NCBI GenBank assembly: GCA_905331475.1
Contig: CAJNYU010000205.1
Coordinates: 62,001 to 126,000, forward strand
From: Rotaria socialis
Lineage: Eukaryota > Rotifera > Eurotatoria > Philodinida > Philodinidae
Reading direction: 5' to 3'
DNA: 64,000 nt
The notes beneath the pieces were generated by a model. It did no database searches. It was not told where the DNA came from and saw only the letters and a list, made by a program, of their open reading frames with translations. The position numbers and the translations under genes were made by a program. Shown here piece after piece: positions 1-11,928 of this stretch; within the stretch, counting starts at the first letter, position 1, and each line of letters opens with the position of its first letter.

Positions 1-1680
1 CTGATGGCAGAGTTCGTGGTGGAGAATTAGCTCGCCCACCCGACATGCTTGCATATGTCTCTAGGTGAGTGCTTTTCAACTGAAGCTCATTGAATTCAAC
101 TATGAGAAATGCTTTTATTAAGAGAAGGGGCTTTATAGAGAAGATAAAAGACATTTTTAAAGTGACTAAGGTACCATAGTTGAAGCTCAAAATGAACGAG
201 CATTTTCTCACCAAAGCAAAACCTATCTGGTCTGACTACTTTCTAGTTTATGTGACCTTCTTTGAAATCGAGCACATGCTTGTCTTCTAGAATTCGAAAA
301 ACTGTAAGATGAACTATAGTTATTTAGAAAAACATAATCACATCAATAGCACAATACCAAAGTCGAATATTCTCATCTTATGCATATTGAGTGAAAAATT
401 ACGGTTGCTTTTATCAAATAGACTACAATGAAATACCTTTCTTTCATCATCAATATGCATATAAATACACGTGAACATCGTTACTTCGCTATGTTCCTTC
501 TGTTATGAAGTTATCTCAGAAAATACGATGCTTAAAAACTTTCCTAGTCAATTAACTTCACTAGAATACATAGTCAACCGGTCTCTAGATCTTTATATTG
601 ATTACGCTTAAGAAAAGTGATCATTTTGGAAGTGTTTACCTATGAACAGTATGGTATGATCTCGACGATGGAGTAGCGATATATAATATTGCATACTGTA
701 TAGTAACGACACTGTGATGTCGACGCTGCTTTTCTATTACTCTACACTGTAAACTAGAAAATACATTATAGAGTATAATGAAAGATATTCTAGGAAAGCC
801 CATACGAATTCAATGACGAATTTCTACTTTCTTGAAAATATGATATTCAAGAAGTAGGAGTAAGAAATTCGATTTTCTAGCTGGAAAATCGAATGTGAAT
901 TCGTATGGGCTTTTCTAGAAATTGGAAATTCAATTTTCATTTTCAATTTCAAATGTATAGAGAATATACACTGTAAATTTTTTGAAATTCTACTTTTTAG
1001 AAAATCGACTTTAAATACGCTAAAGCATTTTCGAAATTATAGAAATTCAATTTGATTTCAGAAAAATCAACAATGACTTTTTAAAATGTTTGAAATTCAA
1101 CTGCAATTTTATAGAAAATCAAGATAAATTCTACAAAAAGTAAAAAAATCAAAACTACGTTCTAGAAAATCATCTGAATTATGACTTTTATAAAATCATT
1201 GTTCATTTGTGTATATAATTTATAGTCGGCAGTGTTGTGCATTCATTATTTTCTCCGCCAGATCTAGGGAGCAGATCAACTATATTTTTTCGAATCCACA
1301 TGAGTCAGCCCATTTTACATGAACGAACACATAATATCCATTTATTTGTTATTCACGAAAAGAATATTGCAAATAAAAACTTTTCTCACCACTAAATAGA
1401 TGTTTATAATCATTTCTTTTTGTGGAATTATACATGAACTCTGATATTATATTATTGCATTTAACATTGAGTATCGTATTTCAAGTCATTGTTTCCCGGT
1501 CGAAATATTTACACATTTAGACTTTTTTTCTTAGAAAATTTTCCTCTTTTAATGTAATCCTAAAATTATAGATAATATCATTAACTTTTATCTATCATCA
1601 GTTTAGAATTATAGATCAGATTGCTGAAGACAATCACTAGTTGTTTCTCTTGAGGATAAAATCTTATTAATATAGACAAG
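1..1680. other. intergenic, no supported gene
   Basis: No convincing coding exon. The first ~63 bases could be the end of a plus-strand exon: frame 3 is open, and CTAG is followed by a good donor GTGAGT at 64-69. The stretch is too short to identify. The rest is very AT-rich, with an inverted repeat at 789-919 listed separately. At 920-1200 there are loosely repeated stretches built on GAAATTCAA and AGAAAATC motifs. Confidence 0.5.
789..919. repeat. inverted repeat (hairpin), ~131 bp
   Basis: A 24-base arm at 789-812, containing AAGCCCATACGAATTCA, is repeated as its reverse complement at 896-919 with one mismatch. The intervening ~80 bases are imperfectly self-complementary (GAATTTCT...AGAAATTC). 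It could be a small transposon relic or a foldback remnant. No target duplication is evident. Confidence 0.6.
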
Positions 1681-1829
1681 ATTTCGAAAGACCTGTATAA
1701 CTGCACAGAGGCTCTTCAATGTTATCGAAAAAGCACTATAGATAATTGAGAAATGATTATCACCAGATCATCCAAATATTCTAATGAACCAAGGGCAAGC
1801 CGAATACACTCTTGGTTATTGTCAAAGTC
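1681..1829 (+). pseudogene. decayed kinesin-light-chain-type TPR relic
   Basis: Two reading frames together spell a recognisable TPR unit. The first reads ...LYNCTEALQCYRKSTI, followed by an in-frame stop. After a frame change the next reads PDHPNILMNQGQAEYTLGYCQ. This matches the family pattern (ALxxYxKAL..., then PDHPxIAxxLxNLGxVYxxxG). The same repeat type is intact in the ART-TPR gene at the other end of the window, so this is most likely a remnant of a copy of such a gene. No ART portion is recognisable nearby. Confidence 0.55.
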
Positions 1830-1924
1830 ACTGTCAAAATGTCAAAAACTAAAACATAGCACTGAGACATTATAAGGGAGTATTGTAAGTAGACTCAGCA
1901 ACCTCCTTTTGTCATAACACTAAC

Positions 1925-2488
1925 GAGGGATGGTCCTCAACTGTCCAATCGCTTTTGAGTTGATATTTTGGCCAAAGGTAGGGGTCCGTAAGACTAGAAT
2001 AATTCTAAAAAGATTTGGGCCGCTCAGCCTTTCGAGCTGAGTTCTGGACTTTGACGGAATTTTTCGCCATAGATAGGTCTAATCATCATTAGAATATTCT
2101 GAAAGTTTCAGCCAAAAAAAGTGTTCCTTTATTGAGATACTGGATTATTAAAAAATAATCCCTTCTCGCAGGCAAGATACAAAATGTCAGTTTCCTTGAA
2201 AATTCAATATCTCGACAAAGAAACACTTTTTTTTGACTGAATCTTTCAGGATATTCTAATGATGATTAAATCTATCTATGGCAAAAATTTCAGGTCAAAA
2301 CTCCGTTATTTGATTTTTTGCTTAATATCGAAAAAATGGTCAAAAATTCCGTCAAAAGCCCTGAACTCAGCTCGAAAGGCCTAGCGCCCCAAATCCTTTT
2401 AGAATTATTCTAGTTTCCCCCCCCCCCCCCGCTACCTTTGGCCAAAATATCAACTCAAAAGCGATTGGACAGTTGGGGGCTATCTCTC
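1925..2488. mobile_element. foldback / MITE-like element with long inverted repeats
   Basis: Nearly the whole 564 bp is a long imperfect palindrome. The left end (GAGGGATGGTCCTCAACTG) pairs with the right end at about 2470-2488. Internal segments also pair, for example CATAGATAGG...AATCATCATTAGAATAT on the left with its complement near 2245-2280. The right arm is longer by some tens of bases. A run of 14 C lies at 2417-2430 near the right end. No coding capacity is seen, so it is non-autonomous. The flanks share TAAC, a possible but unproven target duplication. Confidence 0.7.
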
Positions 2489-3209
2489 ATAACTGCTTAT
2501 TTTGCCATTTGCCGAACTTACAAATTTCGAAGATCAACAACAGTAATTTAGGATTCGTGTTATTATAATCAAAATTTGTCGAACTATCGTTATGTGATCC
2601 AAGTACTAATTTTTGTTTTGGTTCGTATGACAATAGTTGGGAAAGAAACGGATGCTAAACGGCGGCAATGTAAGTCGATATCGATTCTCTTATTTGACTT
2701 TGTCTTTAAAACTCAGCTCTTTTCATACATGAATCCTATGATATGAAAAACAGATTTTTCTTCATCTCTCACATACAATCTTTGTTCCATTATAAGTAGC
2801 AGGATCAGTCATGATTTACAAAGAGATCTAGTTTTTTTTTGTTAACGTCAATTCTATTTCAAAGAAAAGAATTTAAGCTTTCAGGTATTTTCTCTAATAC
2901 TGTTAGTCATCACGTTTTACAGTATCTTTCTCTTTTGTAATATAAAGTGCGTCTACTTTTAGAACAATATATTAACTGCAACAACTACTTAACCTTAATT
3001 TTGTTATAGGAAAGTGTCATTCAAGCAAAACTTTTCGATCAATAATTCTTTTATGTAATCAATCGGAAAAAAATCCAGCATGCCACACTTCCGCTGAGTA
3101 AATACAACCAAAACATTGATAACTATTCTAAACATTATTTACTCGTTTCAGTTAGATATAAGATATCACGCAAAGTAAATACACACATTCAGATAAAACT
3201 TTCATTTCA
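2489..3209. other. intergenic, upstream of PPT1
   Basis: About 720 bases of AT-rich sequence with no open frame that looks like protein. It must contain the 5' UTR and promoter of the palmitoyl-protein thioesterase gene, but I see no motif I can name. Confidence 0.5.
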
Positions 3210-4220
3210 ATGTTATTCATAGTTGGTATCATTATCTGTTTCACACATATTTTTGCCATATTAGGCTCACCGCCTATTGTTTTATGGCATGGTATGGGTG
3301 ATAGCTGTTGTAATCCATTGAGTCTTGGATCAATAATAAAATTGATTGAAAAAGAAATTACACCGGCTCCATATGTCCATTCATTAAAAATTGGTGCTAA
3401 CGTTGAAGAAGATACAGCCAATGGATTTTTTATGAATGCTAATCATCAAATTGATTATGCATGTAAATTATTAAATGCTGATAAAAATCTTACGAATGGA
3501 TATCATGCTGTTGGGTAAAATAAATAGACTTTAAACTATAAATTTTCTAAAGATAGTTTTTCGATTAAAGATTTTCTCAAGGTGGACAATTTCTTCGTGC
3601 CATTGCTCAGCGTTGTCCAAATCCACCAATGCTTAATTTAATTTCTGTTGGTGGTCAACATCAAGGTGTTTTTGGATTTCCACGATGTCCTGGAGATAAT
3701 GTAACAATATGTAACTATATTCGAGAATTGCTACGTTTTGGAGTCTATGAATCAATCATACAAGATCATCTGGTTCAAGCCGAATATTGGCAAGATCGTA
3801 TGTAGAGAATGAGTTCAATAAAATTTAACCGAAGATCACTGTCAAAATTCTTTTATTTTAGCTCATCAAGAAGCAACATATCGTAAAGTGAGCGTATTCC
3901 TAGCTGATATCAATCAGGAACGTACATTCAATCCAGATTATAAAACAAATTTCTTAAAAATTCGTAATTTAGTTCTTGTAAAATTTTTACGTGATACAAT
4001 GGTAGATCCACATGAAAGTGAACATTTTGGTTTTTATGCTGAAAACAACACAGCAAAAATAGTTCCATTACGTGAAAGTTCATTATATGTCAATGATTTA
4101 TTGGGTTTAAAAATAATGGATCAACAATCACGTATTAAATTTCTTGAATCAGATACAGATCATTTACGATTTACTGATCAATGGTTTATTGATAATATAA
4201 TTCCATTTTTAAAAGACTAA
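3210..4220 (+). CDS. PPT1: palmitoyl-protein thioesterase 1 (PPT1)
   Basis: Lysosomal thioesterase that removes palmitate and other long-chain acyl groups from S-acylated proteins during their degradation. Three exons: 3210-3514, 3571-3797 and 3862-4220, giving 296 residues (human PPT1 has 306). Residues 1-19 form a signal peptide. Family signatures run the full length: [13 protein letters not shown] near residue 26; the nucleophile motif GFSQGG with Ser104, split by intron 1; [25 protein letters not shown] with Asp226; and DTDHLRF with His278. Together these give the Ser-Asp-His triad. Nothing is missing, so the enzyme should be active. The start is the first ATG before the signal peptide. 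It converges on the C1q gene with about 65 bp between stop codons. Confidence 0.95.
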
Positions 4221-4286
4221 AAATAAATAAATGAAAATTTTGTTTGTCTTTTCTTTTTGGATTTTATTTATACACAATAAAATATT

Positions 4287-5243
4287 CTAAACATTATATA
4301 ACATATATCCAGAGAATGTTGAATAGGAATAACCGAACACTTGAGAATTGAAATTTTCATTAGGACGATAAGCAGCAATAACATTTATTTGATCACCTGT
4401 TTGGCAATAGAGAAGACAATCAACGGAACCACTCGCCCAACCCCATGCTAATGTTTCATTATTTATTGTTGCTACTGATTCGACCCATACGTTTCGTACA
4501 CTTTCTCCATTTCGAGCAATGTAAACTGATGCCTGTATAAAAAAAATATAGCAATCAATATTATTAATGTAGTTCATCGAAACATCTTTTCTTTTTCTTT
4601 TTTTTTTGTCTAACCTTAGCTTTCGAAATAGATATCGTAAGAAAAAAATGATAAAGACCATTGGTCGGAACAGTAAATATACCATTTTCTTGTGAGAAAT
4701 AATATGATACATCCGGCGCATTGACTGCTTCGTTTAATATCCACGGTCGAAGTATACTGTCAGTATTTTTTGTAGTAAATAAACGTCGTAATTCAGCATA
4801 AAATGAAGGTGGACGTTCAATAAAACCATCACGACCTACAAAAATCTAAATTCAATTGAACACCAGACTAAATGAACCTATTCTTACCAGGTGGACCTGT
4901 AAAACCTTGTAGACCCATTGGCCCGGGTGGACCTCAAAATAAAATAAGATGTTGATCCAATAGAAAAGATTCAAAAGTCAAGATTTACCTGGTGGTCCCG
5001 GTGGTCCTCGTAAACCTGGTAGACCTTCAACAGAAATCGATAAATTCTCCGATTTATCTATTTCAGAAAAGAAACAAAAAAAAAGAATTGATCATATTTA
5101 ATCAAGTCATTTGATTTTATCTCACCTCCACATTTTAGTTCGGCAAAACATGCACGATTACGTTTACTACGTTGCGTAACCGGTACTATCTCGGCATAAG
5201 CAAGCACTATAAAAATGCTATAAACTAATGTTTTCCATGCCAT
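4287..5243 (-). CDS. secreted collagen-like / C1q-domain protein
   Basis: Five exons on the minus strand: 5243-5126, 5057-4989, 4932-4888, 4835-4615 and 4532-4287, giving 232 residues. The order is: signal peptide (about residues 1-17, MAWKTLVYSIFIVLAYA); a short Cys-containing stretch; a brief collagen stalk with Gly-X-Y triplets (GLRGPPGPPG, GPPGPMGLQGFTGPPG) encoded on two small exons; then a C1q/TNF-like globular head of about 135 residues. The head includes NGLYHFFLTISISKAKASVY and a C-terminal FSGYMLYNV. This is the architecture of C1q/TNF-related proteins, secreted trimers that bind ligands or pathogens. The short collagen stretch and the small phase-1 exons are typical. The ligand cannot be inferred. 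Confidence 0.88.
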
Positions 5244-5700
5244 CGTATACAGCTATTATTTGCAATCAATACTATTTGAAAAGAAAGCTCATTTCACTTT
5301 TTCTTCATGACTTCCACTCAATTTGATTCAAGTGGTTCCTTTTCCGTTCTATGGCTATTAATGCATAGATACGAGCGAAGAAAAAAGGTCGGAAATGATC
5401 CAATTGAGATATTGATTAGGATATGATGTCCGGGGGTGAGAATGAATTGTAAAGACGGCTTAATCAACAATAGTTCATTGATTCTATGTTTTCGAGACCT
5501 CCTTTTTTTTTTATTCTGCTCAATATTTGCTGCCTTTTGATAAAAAAAAATATAATAAAAGAAAATAATGAAAGGAAATAAATGTTCACGTTCACTGATC
5601 GTAATCATCGTATATTTGATTAGTTCTTCTAGTTCGTTCATAATCTATATAAATAAATGCATAGAATAACTCTAAAAAATAAACACGCTATCAATCAAAA
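5244..5700. other. intergenic gap
   Basis: About 460 bases between the start of the C1q gene and the stop of the next minus-strand gene. A small open frame on the minus strand (5641-5318) is low complexity and not convincing. The promoter of the C1q gene should lie here. Confidence 0.5.
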
Positions 5701-8432
5701 CTATATACTTGATCTGTCATGATCATTATGCTGTCTTGGCAAATAATCATCTGCATGTCGTTCATTAGAATCATCTGCATGATAATCTCTTGTTGAATCC
5801 ATTGGCTGATATTTTACTTGCTCTTTAGCATATTCAAGAGCCTTCAAAGCAAAACAAAGACTAGAGATGTTTTATTAGTTTTTTTTATTGTGATTTATAA
5901 TGTACTCGTTCTCTTTTTGATGCTGCTTTTTCAAGCTCACGTATGTCCGAATTACTTAAATGCCACGGTTCTCGAGGTGCCATTTCACGTGGTGGTATTT
6001 GGCGTGTTCCAGGATTATCTACCATTTGTCGTTCAACTTGTGCTCCATATTCTTGACGTTTTCTCGCACGTTCTTTCTAAATTTAATAGGAACAGTTTAT
6101 TTTTCGAATTAAGAGAAAGAAAATAACTAAAATTATACTCGATCAATAACAGCTTCGTTAACTTCAGCAAATGGATTTTGTACGTTCAATTTTTGTATAT
6201 CTTTATAATCTTTCAATGTGTATTTTTTATATGGAAAATAATAACCTTGTGCATCACGTAATACACGTCGTCGTTGATTTTCTAAATAACCATCTAGAAA
6301 AAAATAAAAAAAGATAAATAGAAAACAAAATTATTTTATTTTGAGAATCAAACCTGCTTTCATAAATTGTTGAGAATAAAGAACATCGTGAATCGATGGT
6401 TTGAATTTTCTCTTTAAATAATCGTTGCGTTCTTGACGCCAAATTTCAAGCATATCTTGACCATGATAAAGTTGTGAATGATAATATCCTGGCGGCCAAT
6501 TTGTTCGCGAATATTCTTCATCGTCACGACGACTTTTTCGACCACCAGTATCATGAGTTGAATGTTTACTTTTACTTTTTCTTGATAGTTGACTTTTAGC
6601 ACGATCGTCAGGTTCAGTTTCATATCCATTTGCGCGACCATTGCGTTCGTCATGATCACTATGAGCATCATGTTTATCTGTAGGTCGTTTTGGTTTAGCT
6701 CTTCGTTTTTGATAATCAAAAAATGGATCATAAGGATCATGATAAGGTGGAAGATAAGGTGGAATATCACCATGTTCTCCATACAAATGATGACCACCGT
6801 ATGGGCCAGGATAAGGTCCATAGGGTGGATAGTAATCAGGGTATGGATATTGTCCTCCTAGATGATGACCAGGAGGTAATGGGTAATCTACGAAGGGATC
6901 TTGATAGGGTAGTAATCGACCACGACGAATTGGAGGAAGATGTAGATGTTTCTCATGATGTTCATCAGAAAATTTTGTTTTCTTCTGAGATTTACTTCGA
7001 TGATGTTGTCTATGCTGACCTTCGTCGCCCGAGCTTTTGTTGTCGTGTTCACGATGTTCATCACGACGACTTGTATGTTGTTTTGGTACTGAATGAGATT
7101 GTTTTTTGTCACGAACTGGTTTTTCTTTTCTGCTATGTCCAATATCTGTTTTCGGACTGTCATGGTGAAATTTAGGTTTATTTTCACTTGTCGGAAAATA
7201 TTGATCTTGACGTTTTTTTTCAAGGCTTTTTTCTTTGTGTTTTATAGCTGCAGCTCGCATAACACTTGATTTCGTAGGTTTCAAGTCTAGCAAGAAACTA
7301 CTCGTTTTCGTTGATGGATCATTAAAAGTATTATTATTATTATTATTCGGACCATTGGATAAAGAACGATGTTGAATCGGAGGTGTTGCACGACCTTTGG
7401 GCATTTGATGCTCAGATCGAGTAAAATTTGCTTGTAGAGGTGGTTGCGTTTTAAGTTGTTGTTGTTGCTCTTTGGGATTATGACCTGAGATTTGAAGTTC
7501 AGACCGAATGAGATGTGTTTGAGATCGATTGGACTGGCTATCGTCGACAACTTGTGGACGTTGCTGTGTTTTGTACCCGTGTGAATTCTAATAGGTAACA
7601 AAACAAATAATTGTGTTTTGAAAGTTTTCCATTAAACTAATTAATAGTTCTTATAATGTTGTGGCTATCTATCTTTGAAATGGCCTTGAAAAATCCCTTA
7701 TGGCTATTTGTTTTGAATCATACTACTAATGGAATATTGTTCATTACATTTTAGTACACAACTACTCGTATGGAGAGAACTTTGTGTCATGTCGGTCCAC
7801 CATTCAAACCTACAACTATTTGCAATTATAGTATTGAGCTATGGCATCTGTCGCTAGGTAGCACACTGTATACCCTAAGGCAAACCTATTCTTCTACCAC
7901 TTTGATGACTATTTTACGAAAAGAATGTTTTGATGTTTTGGATTAGCAGTAAAAACAACTTTTGTCCAGGGAGTACTGAAAAATATCGAACATTTGAGTG
8001 AAAATTTCAATTGATTTTAACACGGACGCTTTGTTTTCTATTGTCTCAATAAAATAGACTTTTGAAAACATCGAAAACTAATGTTATCCTATGTGAATAA
8101 CTTTGTATAGATAAAAATCTGTTGTAAAAGCTGTAAAAGTCTACTTTTATTATTGTAAATAATATTTGATCACATGGTCGTATGTTTATGTAACACTTAA
8201 AATACAAGCTTTTACAGAAAAAATCTTTTGTTGACTTTTCCATCTCTACTCAAAAACAATTATTATGATATAAAATCTCATGAGAATTATAGTTCTGAGA
8301 AGTTTTCTTTTTTCTTTTGGACTAATGTCTCCCAGTAAAAAATCTACCTGTTGTTGGTTCTTAGATGCCACTTGTTGAGTGTTCGTATTTGTTCTCTGTG
8401 ATGTTTGTGCAATAGTCATCTTATCATAACTT

Positions 8433-8472
<40 letters not shown>

Positions 8473-8781
8473 TAGTCTTTCTATTCGCATCTATTGGTCT
8501 ATCGATTTTAACGGGTGCTTTCGAACTTGAATATGCGTGCAATTTTACTTGTTGATTATCAGCAGGATTAACATTGAAACTACTTGTTTCATATTGATAA
8601 GGATGTGATGCTAACGGGCCTGAACTTGCATCAAGTGCACCTATGAAATAGTCAACGAACTTAAAGAAAGCAAATTTTCTAATTCGCTCTCACCAAAACT
8701 AGTTGATTGATAGGGATCAGGTCTCGATCCATAACCAACATACGTACTAGGAGGCAATGTTGAATAGGATGTAGCAGCCAT
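5701..8781 (-). CDS. large disordered His/Tyr/Pro- and charge-rich protein, unrecognised
   Basis: Six exons: 8781-8694, 8640-8348, 7587-6354, 6293-6139, 6076-5906 and 5841-5701, giving 693 residues. I do not recognise the protein. Residues 1-130 are polar, with a poly-Asn run encoded by a (TTA)n repeat at about 8432-8468. The long third exon is rich in Lys, His, Arg, Ser and Gln, followed by a Pro/Tyr/Gly/His-rich segment (PPGHHLGGQYPYPDYYPPYG). The last ~200 residues look better conserved and partly helical: a YYFPYKKYTLKDYKDIQKL stretch, then KERARKRQEYGAQVERQ and REPWHLSNSDIRELEKAASK. This C-terminal style resembles ciliary or cytoskeletal proteins such as Jhy, but that is only an impression. 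Splice phases agree throughout. Confidence 0.75.
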
Positions 8782-9964
8782 CAGTAGTCAATATGAATGA
8801 GAAACAACAAAATAAAAGTGTGTGATGATGCCATTTGGTTAAAAAAATAGAAGTGGTTGTGAATGCAACAGCAGAATGTGTTTTAACCAAACGGCAACGA
8901 CGAAAAAGAAAGCTGAAAAAATATATACCGCCGATGAAAAAGTAGCTGCACTTTATTCATCAATATTTATTGACAAAAGTGAACAGCGATAGGCATGGTA
9001 ATGGTGAAAAACAATAGAAAAAAAGTCGAATCACGTCAAATGTAAATAGAGAACAAATAGAATTCATTGTACAATTTTCTATCGATTCTTTTGATTGTGT
9101 TGGATTATGTAAAAATTTAATTATCATTGTTTTCTAAGAGTACAAACGAAAGAGTGAGATATCAAACGATCTAGGCTTTCTTTTGCAGATGCAAATTTTT
9201 AACAGGATGTTAACATTAAACATGATGATTTCAACGGAATTTATATTTAGTTGGCTTCTATTGACATGCATTTTTTGAAAAAAAAACGAAACTACAAGTA
9301 AGAACGACATGAAGAAATATTATTTTTACTTGGTGAAAAGTAATCATTAACGTTTGGCGAACATAAATAAACAAATTCGATTGTACACGTTTTATGAAAG
9401 GGAATCTATTCATTTACTAAGAACAACTACGGGTTGAAGCATTGATCTACTCGTGGTAAATTAATAGCTAGCTATAATTATATTTCCAATGAGAATAAAT
9501 TAAACATAACTTTTTTTTTAGAAAAAATGTTCAAAAGAAGATCGAGAAACAGAAAAAAATGATGTTAGGCTTAACGGAGCTGAGGATATGCTTAGAAAAG
9601 AATATATTTAAAGTAAAACATTCGACAGGGCGTGGCTCTTATCTTTACCCACACTTACCCTCGGGAAACTTTATTTTTCTGTGATTTTCGATGAGAATAA
9701 TTCTTGTTTTTCTACTCGTCATCTTCACTGTTAGCCGCCGTAGTATTGTGAGAATATCTCTCTTTTGATGTAAAATCCGTGTTTTTCGATAGTATTCAGT
9801 GAACCATTTTTTTTCTAATATTTTTTAAGCGTTTTAATAGATCATTTGCAATTATAGTATATAGGCTTTCAAAATTTAAATTCACAGTGGTGAAATAAAA
9901 AAAAAAATTTTAAAATCAAGTAAATAAAAAACAAGAATTCACATGTTCCAATAGTCAAAATTAA
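8782..9964. other. intergenic, no gene seen
   Basis: About 1.2 kb between the start of the disordered-protein gene and the stop of the questin-oxidase-like gene. AT-rich and without coding signal. It contains the promoter of the downstream minus-strand gene. A less AT-rich patch at 9625-9665 (ACAGGGCGTGGCTCTTATC) did not match any RNA gene I know. Confidence 0.45.
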
Positions 9965-11134
9965 TTACGAACTTTTGACGACATTCAATTGTCGTTCATC
10001 ATCCGATATTCCAATCCATCTACGTTCCATATTTAAATTATCAACAGTTTTAACAGCAGTTTTTAAATAAAATTCACTTTTGCTGCCGTAAACCTTTTCC
10101 ACTTCTTTTAAAGATCGTATAACTTTCACCACGTGAGCATCATTCATTAATTTCGAATTTAAAAGTCGATCAAGAACATAATCCCAATTCTTTTTTTCGC
10201 TGTCCACTTTATAATCATCAATAAAATATTCATTGATCTCAGGTCGGACTTGACACACGTATAAAACAATAGCAAAGTAAAAATATTGAAGAATAATATG
10301 TTCGAATACTTGTTGATTATCTACATGTAAATGTATCATACGAATAGCATGCATTGAAGTTAACAAATGAGCTAAGAAAAAATCGAATCCAATTTCATTT
10401 GGTTTATGTGTTGCACCGTAGATATAAACTGCTAAATCAAATAGTTCTTCCATTGTTTTCTCAATATTTTCTCGATTCATATTCCATTGGTTATAATAAA
10501 ATAAAATACGATCGGTACAGTTTTTAATAACTGATTCAAGATTGTCAATAGTAGCTGTATCATAAATTGGAAATTGATCGTCTAAATGAACATCTTTAAA
10601 AATTTCTATAGCTGATTTTGAAGGACATTTTGGTGGCTCTAATGTATCGACAATTTCATGAAGATAGTCACAGCAAACAGCCGACATTGTTAATGCTTCG
10701 ATCCCAACAATCGGACTGTCTAGTTCTAATGCATAGCCAATATGAATAAGTGAATGTGCTAAGCCTCCAACAACACCGTTAATCAACGGATGACTTGGAT
10801 TATCTAATAGAAATTCAAAGAATTTTTTCTTCCAATCATTGCCAGCTGTTGTTAGTTGTTCACGGAAAAAATCTCGATAACTTTGACAACAATCAGCGTC
10901 ACCAAAATATGATCGCCAATTGGAAATATCAATTTCATGTGGAGATGGTTTATTTGAATCAAGTCCTTCAGACATTATCTCATAAGCTTTTTCGAGTTTA
11001 TCATCGCTGACACCCAATAAATAAAGTGAACCTAAGTGATGTGCATTATGATTATGATATCTGAGTTCATTGAAAAGAGCTTGATAATTTTCCAATGAAT
11101 GCGATAAAAGCTTGTCTAATACAGTTCGACTCAT
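9965..11134 (-). CDS. questin oxidase-like protein (DUF4243 family), putative Baeyer-Villiger-type oxidase
   Basis: Single exon of 389 residues. It matches the questin oxidase family (fungal GedK, AflY/HypC), NADPH-dependent enzymes that oxidise aromatic polyketides without a classical flavin fold. Visible family features are the N-terminal His-rich block HNHNAHHLGSLYLLGVSDDKL at about residues 27-47, the central GGLAHSLIHIGYALE at about 123-137, and the C-terminal FFLAHLLTSMHAIRMI at about 250-265. There is no signal peptide. The gene has no intron, whereas nearly every neighbour does. The family is mainly fungal, with some bacterial members, so horizontal acquisition is likely. The natural substrate is unknown. 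The start codon is the first in frame and gives the usual N-terminus. Confidence 0.85.
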   Translation of the reverse strand: MSRTVLDKLLSHSLENYQALFNELRYHNHNAHHLGSLYLLGVSDDKLEKAYEIMSEGLDSNKPSPHEIDISNWRSYFGDADCCQSYRDFFREQLTTAGNDWKKKFFEFLLDNPSHPLINGVVGGLAHSLIHIGYALELDSPIVGIEALTMSAVCCDYLHEIVDTLEPPKCPSKSAIEIFKDVHLDDQFPIYDTATIDNLESVIKNCTDRILFYYNQWNMNRENIEKTMEELFDLAVYIYGATHKPNEIGFDFFLAHLLTSMHAIRMIHLHVDNQQVFEHIILQYFYFAIVLYVCQVRPEINEYFIDDYKVDSEKKNWDYVLDRLLNSKLMNDAHVVKVIRSLKEVEKVYGSKSEFYLKTAVKTVDNLNMERRWIGISDDERQLNVVKSS

Positions 11135-11928
11135 TATTTTTCTTATGTTAGATTTACTTTATAAATATATGATAACATGTGTATTTAAGGCAAACAAAGC
11201 AAATAAAAGTAAAGTATATTGCGTTACTTTTTTTTGATTGGCCTGATCACCTAGTTTAGATAGCCCATTATCAGGTGTCCTTTTTTGGGTATTGGGGAGG
11301 GGGGGAGGGGCGATTTATAAATAGATTGCATTGTATTCTCTTATTTATTTTCTAATAAATACTGATATCGATATATAAGTAGATCGCAATATTCTGTTTT
11401 ATTGTTATAAATGAGTTGCGCAAAATTTGTTTGCTGATATCAGTGAGGCACTTGAGTAAGATGAAACAGTTCGAAAAGGATTTTTAATAGACTAAGTCAT
11501 CGGCTCTGTGAGACAACGACATCTTTATCGACGGTAGCGGAGAAAGAACAAACAGCTGGTTTCATTTTTTTTTCAGGAATATTTCTGTTTGCAACTTAGC
11601 ATTCGATTATGCAACACATGCATTTTGAAAACGAACAATTTATTTTGATTGCTTTTCAAAAATAAAAACTGTGAACAACGAATTTTAGTCGATAAATTAC
11701 TTCATACTAAATTATGACGTTTGAAAGTCTACAAATGTTTTATACTAAAGATTAAAAAAAATACATTTTGCGGACGACTACATTTCTATCGAGATAAAGA
11801 AATTTGTGATAATGAAAAGATTTTTAACATCCTCGCAAGTAGAGTAAAATGATCAGGTGTATCTTTACTTGAAGAAATAGTATTTTCAGAATTTCTATAA
11901 ATTCTCTGAACGACGATAGAATTCATTC
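11135..11928. other. intergenic, no gene seen
   Basis: About 800 bases of AT-rich DNA between the start of the questin-oxidase-like gene and the stop of the next gene. A G-rich run (GGGGAGGGGGGGAGGGG) lies at 11294-11311. I see no coding signal or identifiable element. Confidence 0.45.

Noticed and set aside
6589-7175. Long plus-strand frames rich in Asp/His and Ile/Met
   Set aside because: They are antisense shadows of the Lys/His-rich third exon of the minus-strand disordered protein.
9625-9665. Less AT-rich patch, considered as a possible small RNA gene or spliced-leader locus
   Set aside because: It does not resemble spliceosomal RNAs, tRNA or the bdelloid spliced-leader sequence as I know them, and no flanking structure was found.
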